Source: Lysobacteraceae bacterium
Lineage (GTDB): Bacteria; Pseudomonadota; Gammaproteobacteria; Xanthomonadales; Rhodanobacteraceae
Reading direction: 5' to 3'
NCBI GenBank assembly: GCA_028866435.1
Contig: JAGWIC010000004.1
Location: 1 to 63,347 of the forward strand
Length of the DNA: 63,347 nucleotides
The notes under the pieces: generated by a model
Told to the model about the DNA's origin: nothing
The model's input: the letters and a program-made list of their open reading frames with translations, nothing else
The model's database searches: none
Part shown: one piece after another, positions 42,919 through 51,852 of the stretch
Position numbering within the stretch: the first letter of the stretch is position 1
How the letters are laid out: each line of letters begins with the position of its first letter
Made by a program: the position numbers and the translations under genes

Positions 42919-43351
42919 AACCGTGACAATGAGTTCCAATCGTCCGTACCTGCTGCGGGCGATCTACGACTGGATCAGCGACAACAACCTCACCCCGTAC
43001 ATCCTGGTCGATGCCGGCTTCGCGGGGGTGCGCGTGCCGCCGCAGGTGGTCAAGAACGGTCAGGTGGTGCTGAACCTGGCGATGCGGGCCGTGGTGAACC
43101 TGGATATGGGTAACGAGTGGATCAGTTTCCAGGCACGGTTTTCCGGCGTCAGCCAGAGCATCCAGATCCCGGTAGCGGCGGTGCTGGCGCTTTACGCGCA
43201 GGAGAACGGCCAGGGCATGATGTTTCCGGCCGACGAGGAAGGCGCACCGCCACCGATGCCCCCCGCGCCGGACACCCCGCCCCCCGCCGCGACCGAAGGC
43301 AAGGGCGACAAACCCAGGCGCGGCACGCCGCATCTGCGGGTGATCAAGTAG
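42905..43351 (+). CDS. sspB: ClpXP protease specificity-enhancing factor
   Basis: A 148-residue adaptor that brings ssrA-tagged proteins to ClpXP. The N-terminal domain (RPYLLRAIYDWISDNNLTPY and VLNLAMRAVVNLDMGNEWIS) is the tag-binding fold; the proline-rich tail ends RGTPHLRVIK, the short ClpX-binding motif typical for SspB. The start overlaps sspA by 14 bases; the ATG at 42932 (MSSNRPY) is also possible. Confidence 0.95.
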   Translation: MSKHETVTMSSNRPYLLRAIYDWISDNNLTPYILVDAGFAGVRVPPQVVKNGQVVLNLAMRAVVNLDMGNEWISFQARFSGVSQSIQIPVAAVLALYAQENGQGMMFPADEEGAPPPMPPAPDTPPPAATEGKGDKPRRGTPHLRVIK

Positions 43352-43387
43352 CCCTTCGGCCCGGGCGCGGCCGGCCACGGCCGCCGA

Positions 43388-43792
43388 TCAGTGCAGCCGG
43401 TTGTCCGGGCGCGGGCGAAATGGCAATACCCGGCCGAGGGCTGCCGTCGCGGGCGCGTCGGTTGCCTCGGCGCCCGCCGGCAACGACGCGACGGTCGGCA
43501 GGCTCAGGCTGCTGAGGGCGTCGCCGATCATCCACAATCTTCCGGGCTGGCGGTCGTCGCCATCGATGCTGACCTCGAAGCCGTAGCAGCGTTCGAGCCG
43601 CCGCACGCCGTTGACCCTGCGCACGCGCAGGCCGCGAAGGCCTACGGTCTCATCCAGCAGCTGCAAGCCGTACCGCCCGCATAGCTGGCGCGCCTCGTGG
43701 GTGGCGCGCTCGCGCGCCCTGCTCAGTTTCAGCCACAGGCCGACCACGGCACCGAATACCAGCAACGACAGCAGATTGAGGAGATCGCTCAT
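43388..43792 (-). CDS. DUF3301 family protein
   Basis: A 134-residue protein with one N-terminal membrane span (LLNLLSLLVFGAVVGLWLKL) and a cytoplasmic part starting RARERATHEARQLCGRYGLQ LLDETV, followed by a strand-rich region (RRLERCYGFEVSIDGDDR). This matches the DUF3301 pattern known from gammaproteobacteria; the function is unknown. It stands alone, convergent with sspB, with 151 bases to the next gene nadC. Confidence 0.78.
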   Translation of the reverse strand: MSDLLNLLSLLVFGAVVGLWLKLSRARERATHEARQLCGRYGLQLLDETVGLRGLRVRRVNGVRRLERCYGFEVSIDGDDRQPGRLWMIGDALSSLSLPTVASLPAGAEATDAPATAALGRVLPFRPRPDNRLH

Positions 43793-43943
43793 CCCCGCAG
43801 TGTGCGGGCGCTACGGCCGCCAGGCAAGCCGATACCGCGGCGGCCGGCGCTTTCGCGGCGCGGGCTCTTGCCGTGCCATGGCGAGCTGGTGTCCGCGCCG
43901 GTTCGGCCAGCCGGAGCTGCGCCGTGCGCGATCCGGTACCGGG

Positions 43944-44816
43944 TCAGGCAGGGCTTGCCTGGTTCACGCGCAGGCGCAGCGACAGGTCGACGGCGCGCAC
44001 GTGCTTGGTCAGGGCGCCGACCGAGATGAAGTCCACGCCGGTGCGGGCAACCGGACCGATGCTCTGCAGGTCGACATTGCCCGATGCCTCCAGCGGCACC
44101 CGGCCGGCGGTGTGGCGAACGGCCTCGGCCATCTGCGGCAGGTCGAAATTGTCCAGCATGATGCGGTCGGCGCCGGCGGCGATCGCCTCGGAAAGTTCCG
44201 GCAGGTTCTCGACCTCGACCTCGACCATCAGCCCCGGCTGCCGCTCACGCGCGGCGCGCACGGCGGCGGTGATGCCGCCTGCGGCGATGATGTGGTTTTC
44301 CTTGATCAGGACCGCGTCGTACAAACCCATGCGCTGGTTGTGCCCGCCGCCGCAGCGCACCGCGTATTTCTGCGCCACGCGCAGGCCGGGGATGGTCTTG
44401 CGGGTATCCAGCACCTGCGCCGCGGTACCGGCGACGGCGGCGACATAGCCGGCGGTGATCGTGGCCGTGGCCGACAGCAGCTGCAGGAAATTCAGCGCCG
44501 CGCGCTCGGCGGTGACCAGCGAGCGGGCATCGCCGTGCAGACGGCAGATCACGCTTCCGGCCGTGGCCTGTTCGCCATCGCGAACGAGCCAGTCGATGTG
44601 GACGGCGGGGTCAAGCCGACGAAAACAGGCGTCGAACCAGGCGCAACCGGCGATCACGGCCTGCTCGCGACAGGTCAGTTCGGCGTGGGCCTGGGCATGG
44701 ACGGGCAACAGCCCGGCGGTGGCATCGCCCTGACCGACATCTTCGGCCAGGGCGCGCTGCACATCGGCGGCAATCTGCGCAGCGTCGGGCTGCGCGAACG
44801 ATGAAGCCTGGGTCAT
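43944..44816 (-). CDS. nadC: Nicotinate-nucleotide pyrophosphorylase (carboxylating)
   Basis: A 290-residue enzyme converting quinolinate and PRPP to nicotinate mononucleotide in NAD synthesis. Recognisable parts are LTCREQAVIAGCAWF, the substrate-binding VLDTRKTIPGLR, RCGGGHNQRMGLYDAVLIK and the terminal VEVENLPE plus ASGNVDLQSI of the barrel. ATG at 44816 overlaps the stop of the DUF1631 gene by four bases (ATGA), so they are cotranscribed. Confidence 0.96.
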   Translation of the reverse strand: MTQASSFAQPDAAQIAADVQRALAEDVGQGDATAGLLPVHAQAHAELTCREQAVIAGCAWFDACFRRLDPAVHIDWLVRDGEQATAGSVICRLHGDARSLVTAERAALNFLQLLSATATITAGYVAAVAGTAAQVLDTRKTIPGLRVAQKYAVRCGGGHNQRMGLYDAVLIKENHIIAAGGITAAVRAARERQPGLMVEVEVENLPELSEAIAAGADRIMLDNFDLPQMAEAVRHTAGRVPLEASGNVDLQSIGPVARTGVDFISVGALTKHVRAVDLSLRLRVNQASPA

Positions 44817-47131
44817 TCGCCATCCGCGGCGTGCGCTTCGCCGGCATCGGGCTGGCTCAGCTTGCCGACGATCGCACTGAGCGCGCGGTCGAACAGGGCG
44901 TTGGCGGCAAGCAGGCGGGCCTGGCCGTTGCGAAACAGCAGGGCCAGCTCCTGCGGCGAGTAATCGGCCACTTTCAAGCCGCGCCGGTTGACGAAAAGGT
45001 AGCGGCCGCTCATCGGGCTGATCCATGACAGCTTGGCCCGGTTCATCGTCTCGCCCGGAGGGCAGAACTCCAGCCAGTTGCCCGCCTGCAGCGCCTGGAC
45101 CTGCTGCCATTCGGGACTGCCGGGCGGTACCAGCACTTCCTCTTCCGGTTCTTCCTCGATCGCCTGCGGGCCGGCCTGGGTATCGATCACGGGCTGGATG
45201 CTGTCGGGAATGGCCAGCAAGGCGGCATCCTCCTCGACCATGACGACTTCGTTGGCGTCCAGCTTTTCGCCGAGCTGCTGCCGATAATAGGTGTGCAACT
45301 GGCCGAGCAGGCGGTCGATGTCCTGCTCCTGGAATGCCACGTTGGCCAGGCCCTGGCGCAGTGCCCGTTCGATGCCGGGAAGCATCTGCCGCAGGACCTG
45401 CCGGCTGGCGGCATCTTTCGCCGGCCTGGCGCTGGCGATGAATTCGTCGACGAAACGCAGCGCGCTCTTGAACTCCGGCGATGCCTCGCCCTGGCGCAGC
45501 AGGGTGAGCACCAGATGGTTGGCCCAGGCGCGGGCGAGGACGCCGTGCACCAGCGGCGGCAGCTTGTTGTCGCCGATGCGTTCGATGATTTCACGGGCGG
45601 CGCGGCGGCGGGCCTGCTCCAGTTTCTCGCGGCCGCGGGTGGACTCGGCGACGCGCTGTTCGGCGACTTCGGAGCGCCGTTTGTTGATGTCCTGGAACTG
45701 CTGCAGGTCGGTCAGGAGCCGCTCGAAGATGCCCATGTCGTCGTCGAAGTCGTGCAGCAGCTTGTCGACGATCGACTTCACTTTCTCGTGCAGGCGATGA
45801 TCGCGGTCGGATTCCTCCGACCAGCTCTTGGCCTGCTCGGCAAGGCTGTCCAGCAGCCGGCGCGCCGGATGCTGGCGGTGCGAGAACATCTTGCGGTCGA
45901 GGATCGCCGCCTTCAGGTAGGGGATCTGCAGCCTTGCCAGCATGACCTGCATGGCGGTGGGCAGGTTGCGATCCTCGAGGATGAATTCAAACAGCATGCC
46001 GACCAGGTCGATGGTGTCCTCGTCGATGCTGGCGACATGGCTGGGCCGCTCGCCCCGCAGCGCGCCGATCTGGGTGAGCAACTGTTGCTTCAGCTCAAGC
46101 ACCTCGCGGCTTAGCTCGACCGCGTCGTCCACCTGCGCATGACGCAGCGGACCGGCGCTGGCGATCTGGCTTTGCAGCACGCTGAGAGCTCCCAGCAGTT
46201 CATTCGCCGACGGCAGCGGTCCGCCGGCGCCCGCCATGCCGCGCGCATTGCCGCCGCCGACCGCGCCGATGCCGGCGGATGGACCGCGCCGCGCACTGAA
46301 CAGCGCATGCAGCGTCTGCAGCAGGTCGCTCGGGATCTCGCCCGACTCGTCGCTGGCGCCGCTGCCCGGGATCTCCGCCGCTGCGCTGCTGCCGGCGGCG
46401 GCGGTGGTCCTGCCCTGGCCGCCGCGCAACACCCCATGGCGCAGTTGCGGCAGCACGCCGGCGCGAACCAGTTCGGTGTTTATCTCGTGGTAGAGCTCTT
46501 CCAGCATCGACAGCACGTAGCGGTCGAACAGCTTGTAGATGATCAGCTTGACCCGCATGTCCGCGGTGAGCTCGTGCAGCGCCTGGCGAAACGCCTGCGT
46601 CAGCGCGGCGGGCGCGACCGGATTGCTGGCGTCATCCACCGCGTGCCCGCCGCAGATCACCGACAGGCGCTGGTTCACGGCAAACAGGTCGCGCGCGAGC
46701 CTGGAGTCGTTCTTGCTGATCATGCTAGTGATCGCAAGCGACTCCTCCAGCTCGTTTTCGGCCACCAGCGACAGCTCGATCGAGCCCAGCGACGCGGACG
46801 CCGAGCTTGGCTGCGATGGTGCGGCGGGGTGGTTCAGCTCGCCGAGCTTGCGGCTGATCGTGCCGAGGAAATGGCGTTCGACGGCCGGCCGGCGCTTGCG
46901 GACTTCGCGCATGCCATCGAAGTAGTGCATCTGCGCGGCGTTGTTTTCGGCCTTTTCGGCGAGGTCGAACAACGCGTCGTCAACCTGTTCGAAGGCGTTG
47001 CCGATCCACTGTTGCAGGCGCTTGTTGGCGATGCCGCGGACCGCGTTGAGGAGTTCGCCCACGCGCACGCCGCCCGGATCCAGGCGCTGGTTCAGATGCA
47101 CGATTCGGGATGGATCACTGGCCTCGTTCAT
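44813..47131 (-). CDS. DUF1631 family protein
   Basis: A 772-residue cytoplasmic protein of the DUF1631 family, rich in helices, with no membrane span or signal peptide. Visible parts are LLNAVRGIANKRLQQWIGNAFEQVDDALFD near the N-terminus (shown in part), an Ala/Gly-rich linker about residues 240-310, and a C-terminal PilZ-like or SH3-like piece, GNWLEFCPPGETMNRAKLSW. Family function is not established; nadC-DUF1631 adjacency is common in this order. The start at 47131 is where the family sequence begins. Confidence 0.78.
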   Translation of the reverse strand: MNEASDPSRIVHLNQRLDPGGVRVGELLNAVRGIANKRLQQWIGNAFEQVDDALFDLAEKAENNAAQMHYFDGMREVRKRRPAVERHFLGTISRKLGELNHPAAPSQPSSASASLGSIELSLVAENELEESLAITSMISKNDSRLARDLFAVNQRLSVICGGHAVDDASNPVAPAALTQAFRQALHELTADMRVKLIIYKLFDRYVLSMLEELYHEINTELVRAGVLPQLRHGVLRGGQGRTTAAAGSSAAAEIPGSGASDESGEIPSDLLQTLHALFSARRGPSAGIGAVGGGNARGMAGAGGPLPSANELLGALSVLQSQIASAGPLRHAQVDDAVELSREVLELKQQLLTQIGALRGERPSHVASIDEDTIDLVGMLFEFILEDRNLPTAMQVMLARLQIPYLKAAILDRKMFSHRQHPARRLLDSLAEQAKSWSEESDRDHRLHEKVKSIVDKLLHDFDDDMGIFERLLTDLQQFQDINKRRSEVAEQRVAESTRGREKLEQARRRAAREIIERIGDNKLPPLVHGVLARAWANHLVLTLLRQGEASPEFKSALRFVDEFIASARPAKDAASRQVLRQMLPGIERALRQGLANVAFQEQDIDRLLGQLHTYYRQQLGEKLDANEVVMVEEDAALLAIPDSIQPVIDTQAGPQAIEEEPEEEVLVPPGSPEWQQVQALQAGNWLEFCPPGETMNRAKLSWISPMSGRYLFVNRRGLKVADYSPQELALLFRNGQARLLAANALFDRALSAIVGKLSQPDAGEAHAADGE

Positions 47132-47255
47132 CGCCGTACCCCATGAAGCATGATGTTGCGTGCAGCTGAAATCCCAAAAGTCCGCCCGGGCGCCCACAAT
47201 AAGCCAAATCGGGTCGCCGTGTCATGCGGGGCGACCGTCGCGTCGCCGTGATTTC

Positions 47256-47525
47256 TTACGCCTTCGGCCAGTCGCTGAACTGGAGGGTGGCGATGCCTTC
47301 TTCCGGCAGCATCACCGGGATGCCGTCCTCGATCCGGTAGATGACCTTGCCGTCGATGGTGATCAGCGCCTCGTCGATCGGCTTGCCCCACGCCGCACCC
47401 GCCACGGAGCAGGCCTTGCCGGCGGCAATGGCGGCATTGAGCGCCTGCAGTTCGTGCCTGCCCAACGGGCGCACCGGGGTCTTGCTGACCGGGCAGCACA
47501 GAATGTCGAGTAGGCGCTTGTCCAT
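47256..47525 (-). CDS. Trm112/YcaR-like small protein
   Basis: An 89-residue protein resembling Trm112-like YcaR proteins (MDKRLLDILCCPVSKTPV at the N-terminus and VIYRIEDGIPVMLPEEG at the C-terminus). The usual CPxC zinc pair is CCPVS here, so zinc binding may be lost or changed. Homologues often lie beside lpxK or other lipid A genes; here the neighbours are purE (divergent) and the DUF1631 gene. Confidence 0.85.
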   Translation of the reverse strand: MDKRLLDILCCPVSKTPVRPLGRHELQALNAAIAAGKACSVAGAAWGKPIDEALITIDGKVIYRIEDGIPVMLPEEGIATLQFSDWPKA

Positions 47526-47595
47526 GGTATCGATGGGTTCGGCTGTGCCGGGCTTGGGAAAGCCGGTACGATAACGGTTTTTGGACGACCCGGCC

Positions 47596-48099
47596 ATGAC
47601 AGCAACAACCAAGCCGCCGCGCGTGGGTGTGGTGATGGGTTCACGCTCGGATTGGGAAACCATGCAGAACGCGGCCGACGTGCTGGTCGAGCTGGGTGTG
47701 GCCCATGAGGTGCGGGTGGTATCCGCCCATCGCACGCCGGACCTGTTGTTCAGTTATGCCGAGCAGGCGCCCGCGCGCGGCATCCAGGTGATCATCGCCG
47801 GGGCCGGCGGCGCGGCGCACCTGCCGGGCATGCTGGCGGCCAAGACCCGGCTGCCGGTATTCGGTGTGCCGGTGCAGTCCAAGGCGCTCAACGGCATGGA
47901 CTCGCTGCTGTCGATCGCGCAGATGCCGGCCGGCATCCCGGTGGGCACGCTGGCGATCGGCCGCGCAGGTGCGGTGAACGCCGGCCTGCTGGCGGCGGCG
48001 GTACTGGCCCTGCACGACCCGGACCTGGCCCGCGCACTGGACGCGTGGCGGGCGCGGCAGACCCAGGCGGTCCTCGATCAGCCGGATCCGCGCACATGA
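47596..48099 (+). CDS. purE: N5-carboxyaminoimidazole ribonucleotide mutase
   Basis: A 167-residue class I PurE that converts N5-CAIR to CAIR in purine synthesis. It has [20 protein letters not shown] (substrate-binding SGS-like loop), [11 protein letters not shown] with the catalytic His, [14 protein letters not shown] and the [17 protein letters not shown] segment. The ATG at 47596 is preferred to an upstream TTG at 47581. It overlaps purK by four bases. Confidence 0.96.
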   Translation: MTATTKPPRVGVVMGSRSDWETMQNAADVLVELGVAHEVRVVSAHRTPDLLFSYAEQAPARGIQVIIAGAGGAAHLPGMLAAKTRLPVFGVPVQSKALNGMDSLLSIAQMPAGIPVGTLAIGRAGAVNAGLLAAAVLALHDPDLARALDAWRARQTQAVLDQPDPRT

Positions 48100-49253
48100 G
48101 CGGACGGCGCCAGCCCGTGCTGGGCATCCTCGGCGGCGGCCAGCTCGCGCGCATGCTGGCGCTGGCGGCGGCACCGCTCGGCATCAAGGCCCTGGTGGTC
48201 GACAGTGCCGCGGATGCTTGTGCGGGCCAGGTCGCGCCGCTGGTCGTGGCCGACTGGAGCGACTACGAGGCGCTGGAGGCGTTCGCGCGGCAGGTCGACG
48301 TGGTCACCTTCGATTTCGAAAACGTGCCGGCGGAAACCGCGCACTGGCTGGCCGAACGGGTGGCCGTGTTTCCCGCGCCGCGGGCGCTGGCGGTGGCGCA
48401 GGACCGGTTGGCCGAAAAGACCCTGTTCCGTGAGTGCGGCCTGCCGACCCCGGATTTCATGACGGTGGACACGCGTGCGCAACTGGAGCAGGCGCTGGCC
48501 GCGATCGGCGCACCCGCGATCCTGAAGACGCGCCGGCTGGGTTATGACGGCAAGGGTCAGTTCCGCCTCGCCGGCATGGCCGATGCCGACGCCGCCTGGG
48601 CCGCCCTCGGTGCGCAGGCGTCCGCGCACGGGCTGATCCTGGAGGCCTTCGTGCCGTTCGAGCGCGAGCTGTCGGTGATTGCGGTGCGGGCGCGCGATGG
48701 CGACTTCCGCACCTGGCCGCTGACCCGCAACTGGCACACCGATGGCGTGCTGGCGATGAGCCTGGCGCCGGCGCCGGATATCGATCAATTGCAGCAGCGG
48801 GCGACGGCGCTGGCGCGGACGCTGGCCGAGCGACTGGACTACGTCGGCGTGTTTGCGCTGGAGCTGTTCGTGCGCGATGGCGAGCTGCTGGGCAACGAGA
48901 TGGCGCCGCGGGTGCACAACTCCGGCCACTGGACCATCGAGGGCGCGTGCACCAGCCAGTTCGAGAACCATGTGCGCGCCGTGCTCGGCTTGCCCCTGGG
49001 CGACACCGGCGTGGATGGCATGGCCGCGATGTTCAACTGGATCGGCGACCTGCCCGACGCGGCGGTGGTGCTCGGCGCGGTCGATGCGCACTGGCACGAC
49101 TACGGCAAGCAGGCGCGGCCGGGCCGCAAGGTCGGGCATGCCACGGTTCGTGCCGCCGATGCGGCCACGCTGGCCGCGCGCACGGGTGCCCTGGCCGAGT
49201 CGCTTGGGCGAGTGGATCAGGCGCGGCCGACGCTGGAAGCCTTGCGCGGCTGA
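48096..49253 (+). CDS. purK: N5-carboxyaminoimidazole ribonucleotide synthase
   Basis: A 385-residue ATP-grasp enzyme making N5-CAIR from AIR, bicarbonate and ATP; its product goes directly to PurE. The N-terminal [16 protein letters not shown], the ATP-grasp parts [14 protein letters not shown] and [14 protein letters not shown], and the metal-binding [20 protein letters not shown] are all clear. ATG at 48096 overlaps the purE stop (ATGA). A hairpin terminator shared with sodB follows. Confidence 0.96.
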   Translation: MSGRRQPVLGILGGGQLARMLALAAAPLGIKALVVDSAADACAGQVAPLVVADWSDYEALEAFARQVDVVTFDFENVPAETAHWLAERVAVFPAPRALAVAQDRLAEKTLFRECGLPTPDFMTVDTRAQLEQALAAIGAPAILKTRRLGYDGKGQFRLAGMADADAAWAALGAQASAHGLILEAFVPFERELSVIAVRARDGDFRTWPLTRNWHTDGVLAMSLAPAPDIDQLQQRATALARTLAERLDYVGVFALELFVRDGELLGNEMAPRVHNSGHWTIEGACTSQFENHVRAVLGLPLGDTGVDGMAAMFNWIGDLPDAAVVLGAVDAHWHDYGKQARPGRKVGHATVRAADAATLAARTGALAESLGRVDQARPTLEALRG

Positions 49254-49273
49254 GCGGATGTGCCGGGCATGAA

Positions 49274-49301
49274 AAAACGGAGCCGTTGCCGGCTCCGTTT
49301 T
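49274..49301. terminator. Bidirectional terminator between purK and sodB
   Basis: An 11-bp stem AAAACGGAGCC/GGCTCCGTTTT with loop GTTGCC; A-rich and T-rich flanks let it work for both convergent genes. Confidence 0.9.
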
Positions 49302-49322
49302 CGGTGATCGCGAGCGGTGGCT

Positions 49323-49901
49323 TCAGGCGAGGTTCTTTGCCGCGAAATCCCAGTTCACCAGGTTCCAGAACGCCTCCACGTATTTCGGGCGCGCGTTGCG
49401 GTAGTCGATGTAATACGCATGCTCCCACACGTCGGCGGTGAACAGCGGCTTGTCGCTGCCGGTGATCGGGGTGGCCGCGTTGGAGGTGTTGACGATGCCG
49501 AGCGAGCCGTCCGGACGCTGCACCAGCCAGGTCCAGCCGGAGCCGAAATTGCCGGCCGCGGACTTGCTGAACTCGTCCTTGAACTTGTCCAGCGAGCCGA
49601 ATGCCTTGTTGATGGCGTCAGCCAGCTTGCCGCTGGGCGCGCCACCGCCCCTGGGGCTCATCGAGTGCCAGTAGAACGTGTGGTTCCAGATCTGCGCGGC
49701 GTTGTTGAACACGCCGCCGGACGACTTGCGGATGATGTCTTCAAGGCTGGCATCGGCAAGCTCGGTGCCTTCGATCAGCTTGTTCAGGTTGGTCACGTAG
49801 GCCTGGTGATGCTTGCCGTAGTGATATTCCAGCGTTTCGGCGGAGATATGCGGTTCCAGTGCATTCTTTTCGTATGGAAGCGGGGGAAGTTCGATGGCCA
49901 T
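49323..49901 (-). CDS. sodB: Superoxide dismutase, Fe/Mn type
   Basis: A 192-residue cytoplasmic dismutase. Metal ligands sit in [13 protein letters not shown] (first His), [10 protein letters not shown] (second His), and [13 protein letters not shown] (Asp and His). The [12 protein letters not shown] and FGSGWTWLV segments are typical of the iron-type enzymes; the metal preference is inferred. The start at 49901 gives the usual [20 protein letters not shown]. It lies divergent from grxD with 96 bases between them. Confidence 0.96.
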   Translation of the reverse strand: MAIELPPLPYEKNALEPHISAETLEYHYGKHHQAYVTNLNKLIEGTELADASLEDIIRKSSGGVFNNAAQIWNHTFYWHSMSPRGGGAPSGKLADAINKAFGSLDKFKDEFSKSAAGNFGSGWTWLVQRPDGSLGIVNTSNAATPITGSDKPLFTADVWEHAYYIDYRNARPKYVEAFWNLVNWDFAAKNLA

Positions 49902-49997
49902 GAGAAATTCCTTGGCGGTGGCGGAAAGAGAGGGCCGGCGCACGGGCGGCAGCCGACGACTGGCTGATACAATAGCGGTCTGCATGCATTAGTAAAG

Positions 49998-50336
49998 ATG
50001 AAACGTCGACCTATGGACATCAACGAGAAAATCAAGGCGCTGCTGGCCGAGCATCCGATCGTGCTTTTCATGAAAGGCACGCCGGAGTTCCCGATGTGCG
50101 GTTTTTCACATCGCGCGGCGCAGGCGCTGATCGACGCCGGTGCGGTGTTCCATTCGGTGAACGTGCAGGCCGACCCGCAGATACGCGCCGCCCTGCCGCA
50201 GTTTGCGAACTGGCCGACGTTTCCGCAGTTGTTCATCCATGGTGAGCTGATCGGTGGCTGCGACATCATCGAGGACCTCCAGGCCGCCGGCGAGTTGAGC
50301 CGGATGGCCAGCGACGTCGCGGGAGCCGCGCGATGA
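49998..50336 (+). CDS. grxD: Monothiol glutaredoxin Grx4-type
   Basis: A 112-residue monothiol glutaredoxin with the active-site CGFS in FPMCGFSHRAAQAL, plus NWPTFPQLFIHGELIGGCDI for glutathione binding. Such proteins hold a bridged 2Fe-2S cluster and act in iron-sulfur assembly. The better start may be the ATG at 50013 (MDINEKIKALL). It overlaps the following SDR gene by four bases. Confidence 0.95.
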   Translation: MKRRPMDINEKIKALLAEHPIVLFMKGTPEFPMCGFSHRAAQALIDAGAVFHSVNVQADPQIRAALPQFANWPTFPQLFIHGELIGGCDIIEDLQAAGELSRMASDVAGAAR

Positions 50337-51103
50337 CCGCCTTGCCCATCGCGCGCTTGCCGACTGGCTGGACGCCGGCGGCCGATACCCTGGCCGATCG
50401 GGTGGTACTGGTCACTGGCGCCTATGGCGGCCTGGGCGGGGCGGTTGCGCGCGCGGTTGCGCGCGCCGGGGCCACGGTGGTGATCACCGGCAAGCGCAAG
50501 CGCCAGCTGGAAAAGCTTTACGATGCGATGCGGGAAGAGGGGCTGTCCGAGCCGGTGATCCATCCGCTGGACATGGAAGTGGCCATCCCGCGCGACTACG
50601 AGGCGCTGGCCGAGGGGCTGGAGCGCGATTTCGGCCGGCTCGACGGCATCGTGCATGCGGCCGCCAGCTTCGCCGGACTGACCCCGGTTTCGATGCTCAA
50701 GCCGGACGACTGGCTGCGCGCGCTGCACGTGAATGTGTCGGCACCGTTTGCGCTGACGCAGGCCTGCCTGCCCTTGCTGGGCCAGGCCAGCGACAGTTCG
50801 GTGGTGTTCGTGCTGGACGATCCCGACTTGCTGCAGCGGGCGCACTGGGGTGGTTACGGCGCGTCGAAGGCGGCGCTGGAGCGCTTCGTGGCGATCCTTC
50901 ATGACGAACACGACAGCGGCCCCCTGCGCGTCCACGCCATGCTGCCCGCGCCGATGCGCACGGCATTGCGCCGGCTGGCGTATTTCGGCGAAGACATCAT
51001 GCAGCGCCCGCCACCGGATGCCACGGCGGCGGCGGCGGTCTACCTGCTGGGCGCGCAGGCACGGGCCGCGCGCGGTGCCGTGCTCGACCTGCGGGCCGGC
51101 TGA
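50333..51103 (+). CDS. SDR family oxidoreductase, YciK-like, lacking the catalytic Ser
   Basis: A 256-residue classical SDR: cofactor site VTGAYGGLGG (28-36), NVSAPFALTQACL, and Tyr175-x3-Lys179 in GGYGASKAALERF. Thirteen residues before the Tyr, where the catalytic Ser usually stands, the sequence reads VLDDPD, placing Asp162 there. It is either inactive or uses another chemistry. It overlaps grxD by four bases (ATGA) and so belongs to that operon. Confidence 0.85.
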   Translation: MTALPIARLPTGWTPAADTLADRVVLVTGAYGGLGGAVARAVARAGATVVITGKRKRQLEKLYDAMREEGLSEPVIHPLDMEVAIPRDYEALAEGLERDFGRLDGIVHAAASFAGLTPVSMLKPDDWLRALHVNVSAPFALTQACLPLLGQASDSSVVFVLDDPDLLQRAHWGGYGASKAALERFVAILHDEHDSGPLRVHAMLPAPMRTALRRLAYFGEDIMQRPPPDATAAAAVYLLGAQARAARGAVLDLRAG

Positions 51104-51143
51104 ACGCGGGTGGCGTCGCCGGATTCACCAGACGGGAGTTGAG

Positions 51144-51755
51144 ATGGAAACGCAGATGACCACGTTGTCCGCGGGAATCATGTTGTTTCTGATCATGGAC
51201 CCGCTGGGCAATATCCCGTTCTTCCTGAGCCTGCTCAAGGACGTCCCGCCCAAGCGCCGGCGCCGGGTGATGGTGCGCGAATTGCTGATAGCGCTCGGCG
51301 TGCTGCTGGTGTTCCTGTTCGGTGGCCAGCACATCCTGCAGCTGCTGCAGTTGAAATCGGATTCGATCAGCATCGCCGGCGGCATCGTGTTGTTCCTGAT
51401 CGGCATCCGCATGGTGTTCCCGCCGGCCGATGGCGGCGGCATTTTTGGCAAGCAGGGCGAGGGCGAGCCGTTCATCGTGCCGATGGCGATCCCCGGGGTG
51501 GCCGGTCCTTCCGCCATGGCGGCCCTGCTGCTGCTGACCAACACCCAGCCGGGCCGTACGGCGGACTGGGTGATCGCGTTGTTGCTCGCATGGCTGGCGA
51601 CGTCGCTGATCCTGCTCAGCGCCACCTATCTGTTCCGCTGGCTCGGTGAAAGCGTGCTGACTGCGCTCGAGCGGGTGATGGGCATGCTGCTGATCGCCCT
51701 GTCGGTGCAGATGTTCATGTCCGGGGTGGCGTCCTTCCTGCACTCGGTGCCCTGA
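51144..51755 (+). CDS. MarC/YhcE family membrane protein
   Basis: A 203-residue inner-membrane protein with six predicted spans, starting GIMLFLIMDPLGNIPFFLSL, the MarC family signature, and later PMAIPGVAGPSAMAALLLL. The name comes from the mar region, but family members have no proven drug-resistance role. GGGAG lies eight bases before the ATG. Confidence 0.9.
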   Translation: METQMTTLSAGIMLFLIMDPLGNIPFFLSLLKDVPPKRRRRVMVRELLIALGVLLVFLFGGQHILQLLQLKSDSISIAGGIVLFLIGIRMVFPPADGGGIFGKQGEGEPFIVPMAIPGVAGPSAMAALLLLTNTQPGRTADWVIALLLAWLATSLILLSATYLFRWLGESVLTALERVMGMLLIALSVQMFMSGVASFLHSVP

Positions 51756-51852
51756 AACGCCGCGGCAACCCGACTGCAACGCATGATTCTGCGAATGGCC
51801 GCCTGACTGTCATCTTTGGTGGCCAGGATGGGGGGCCCGCGAGGAGTCCGTC

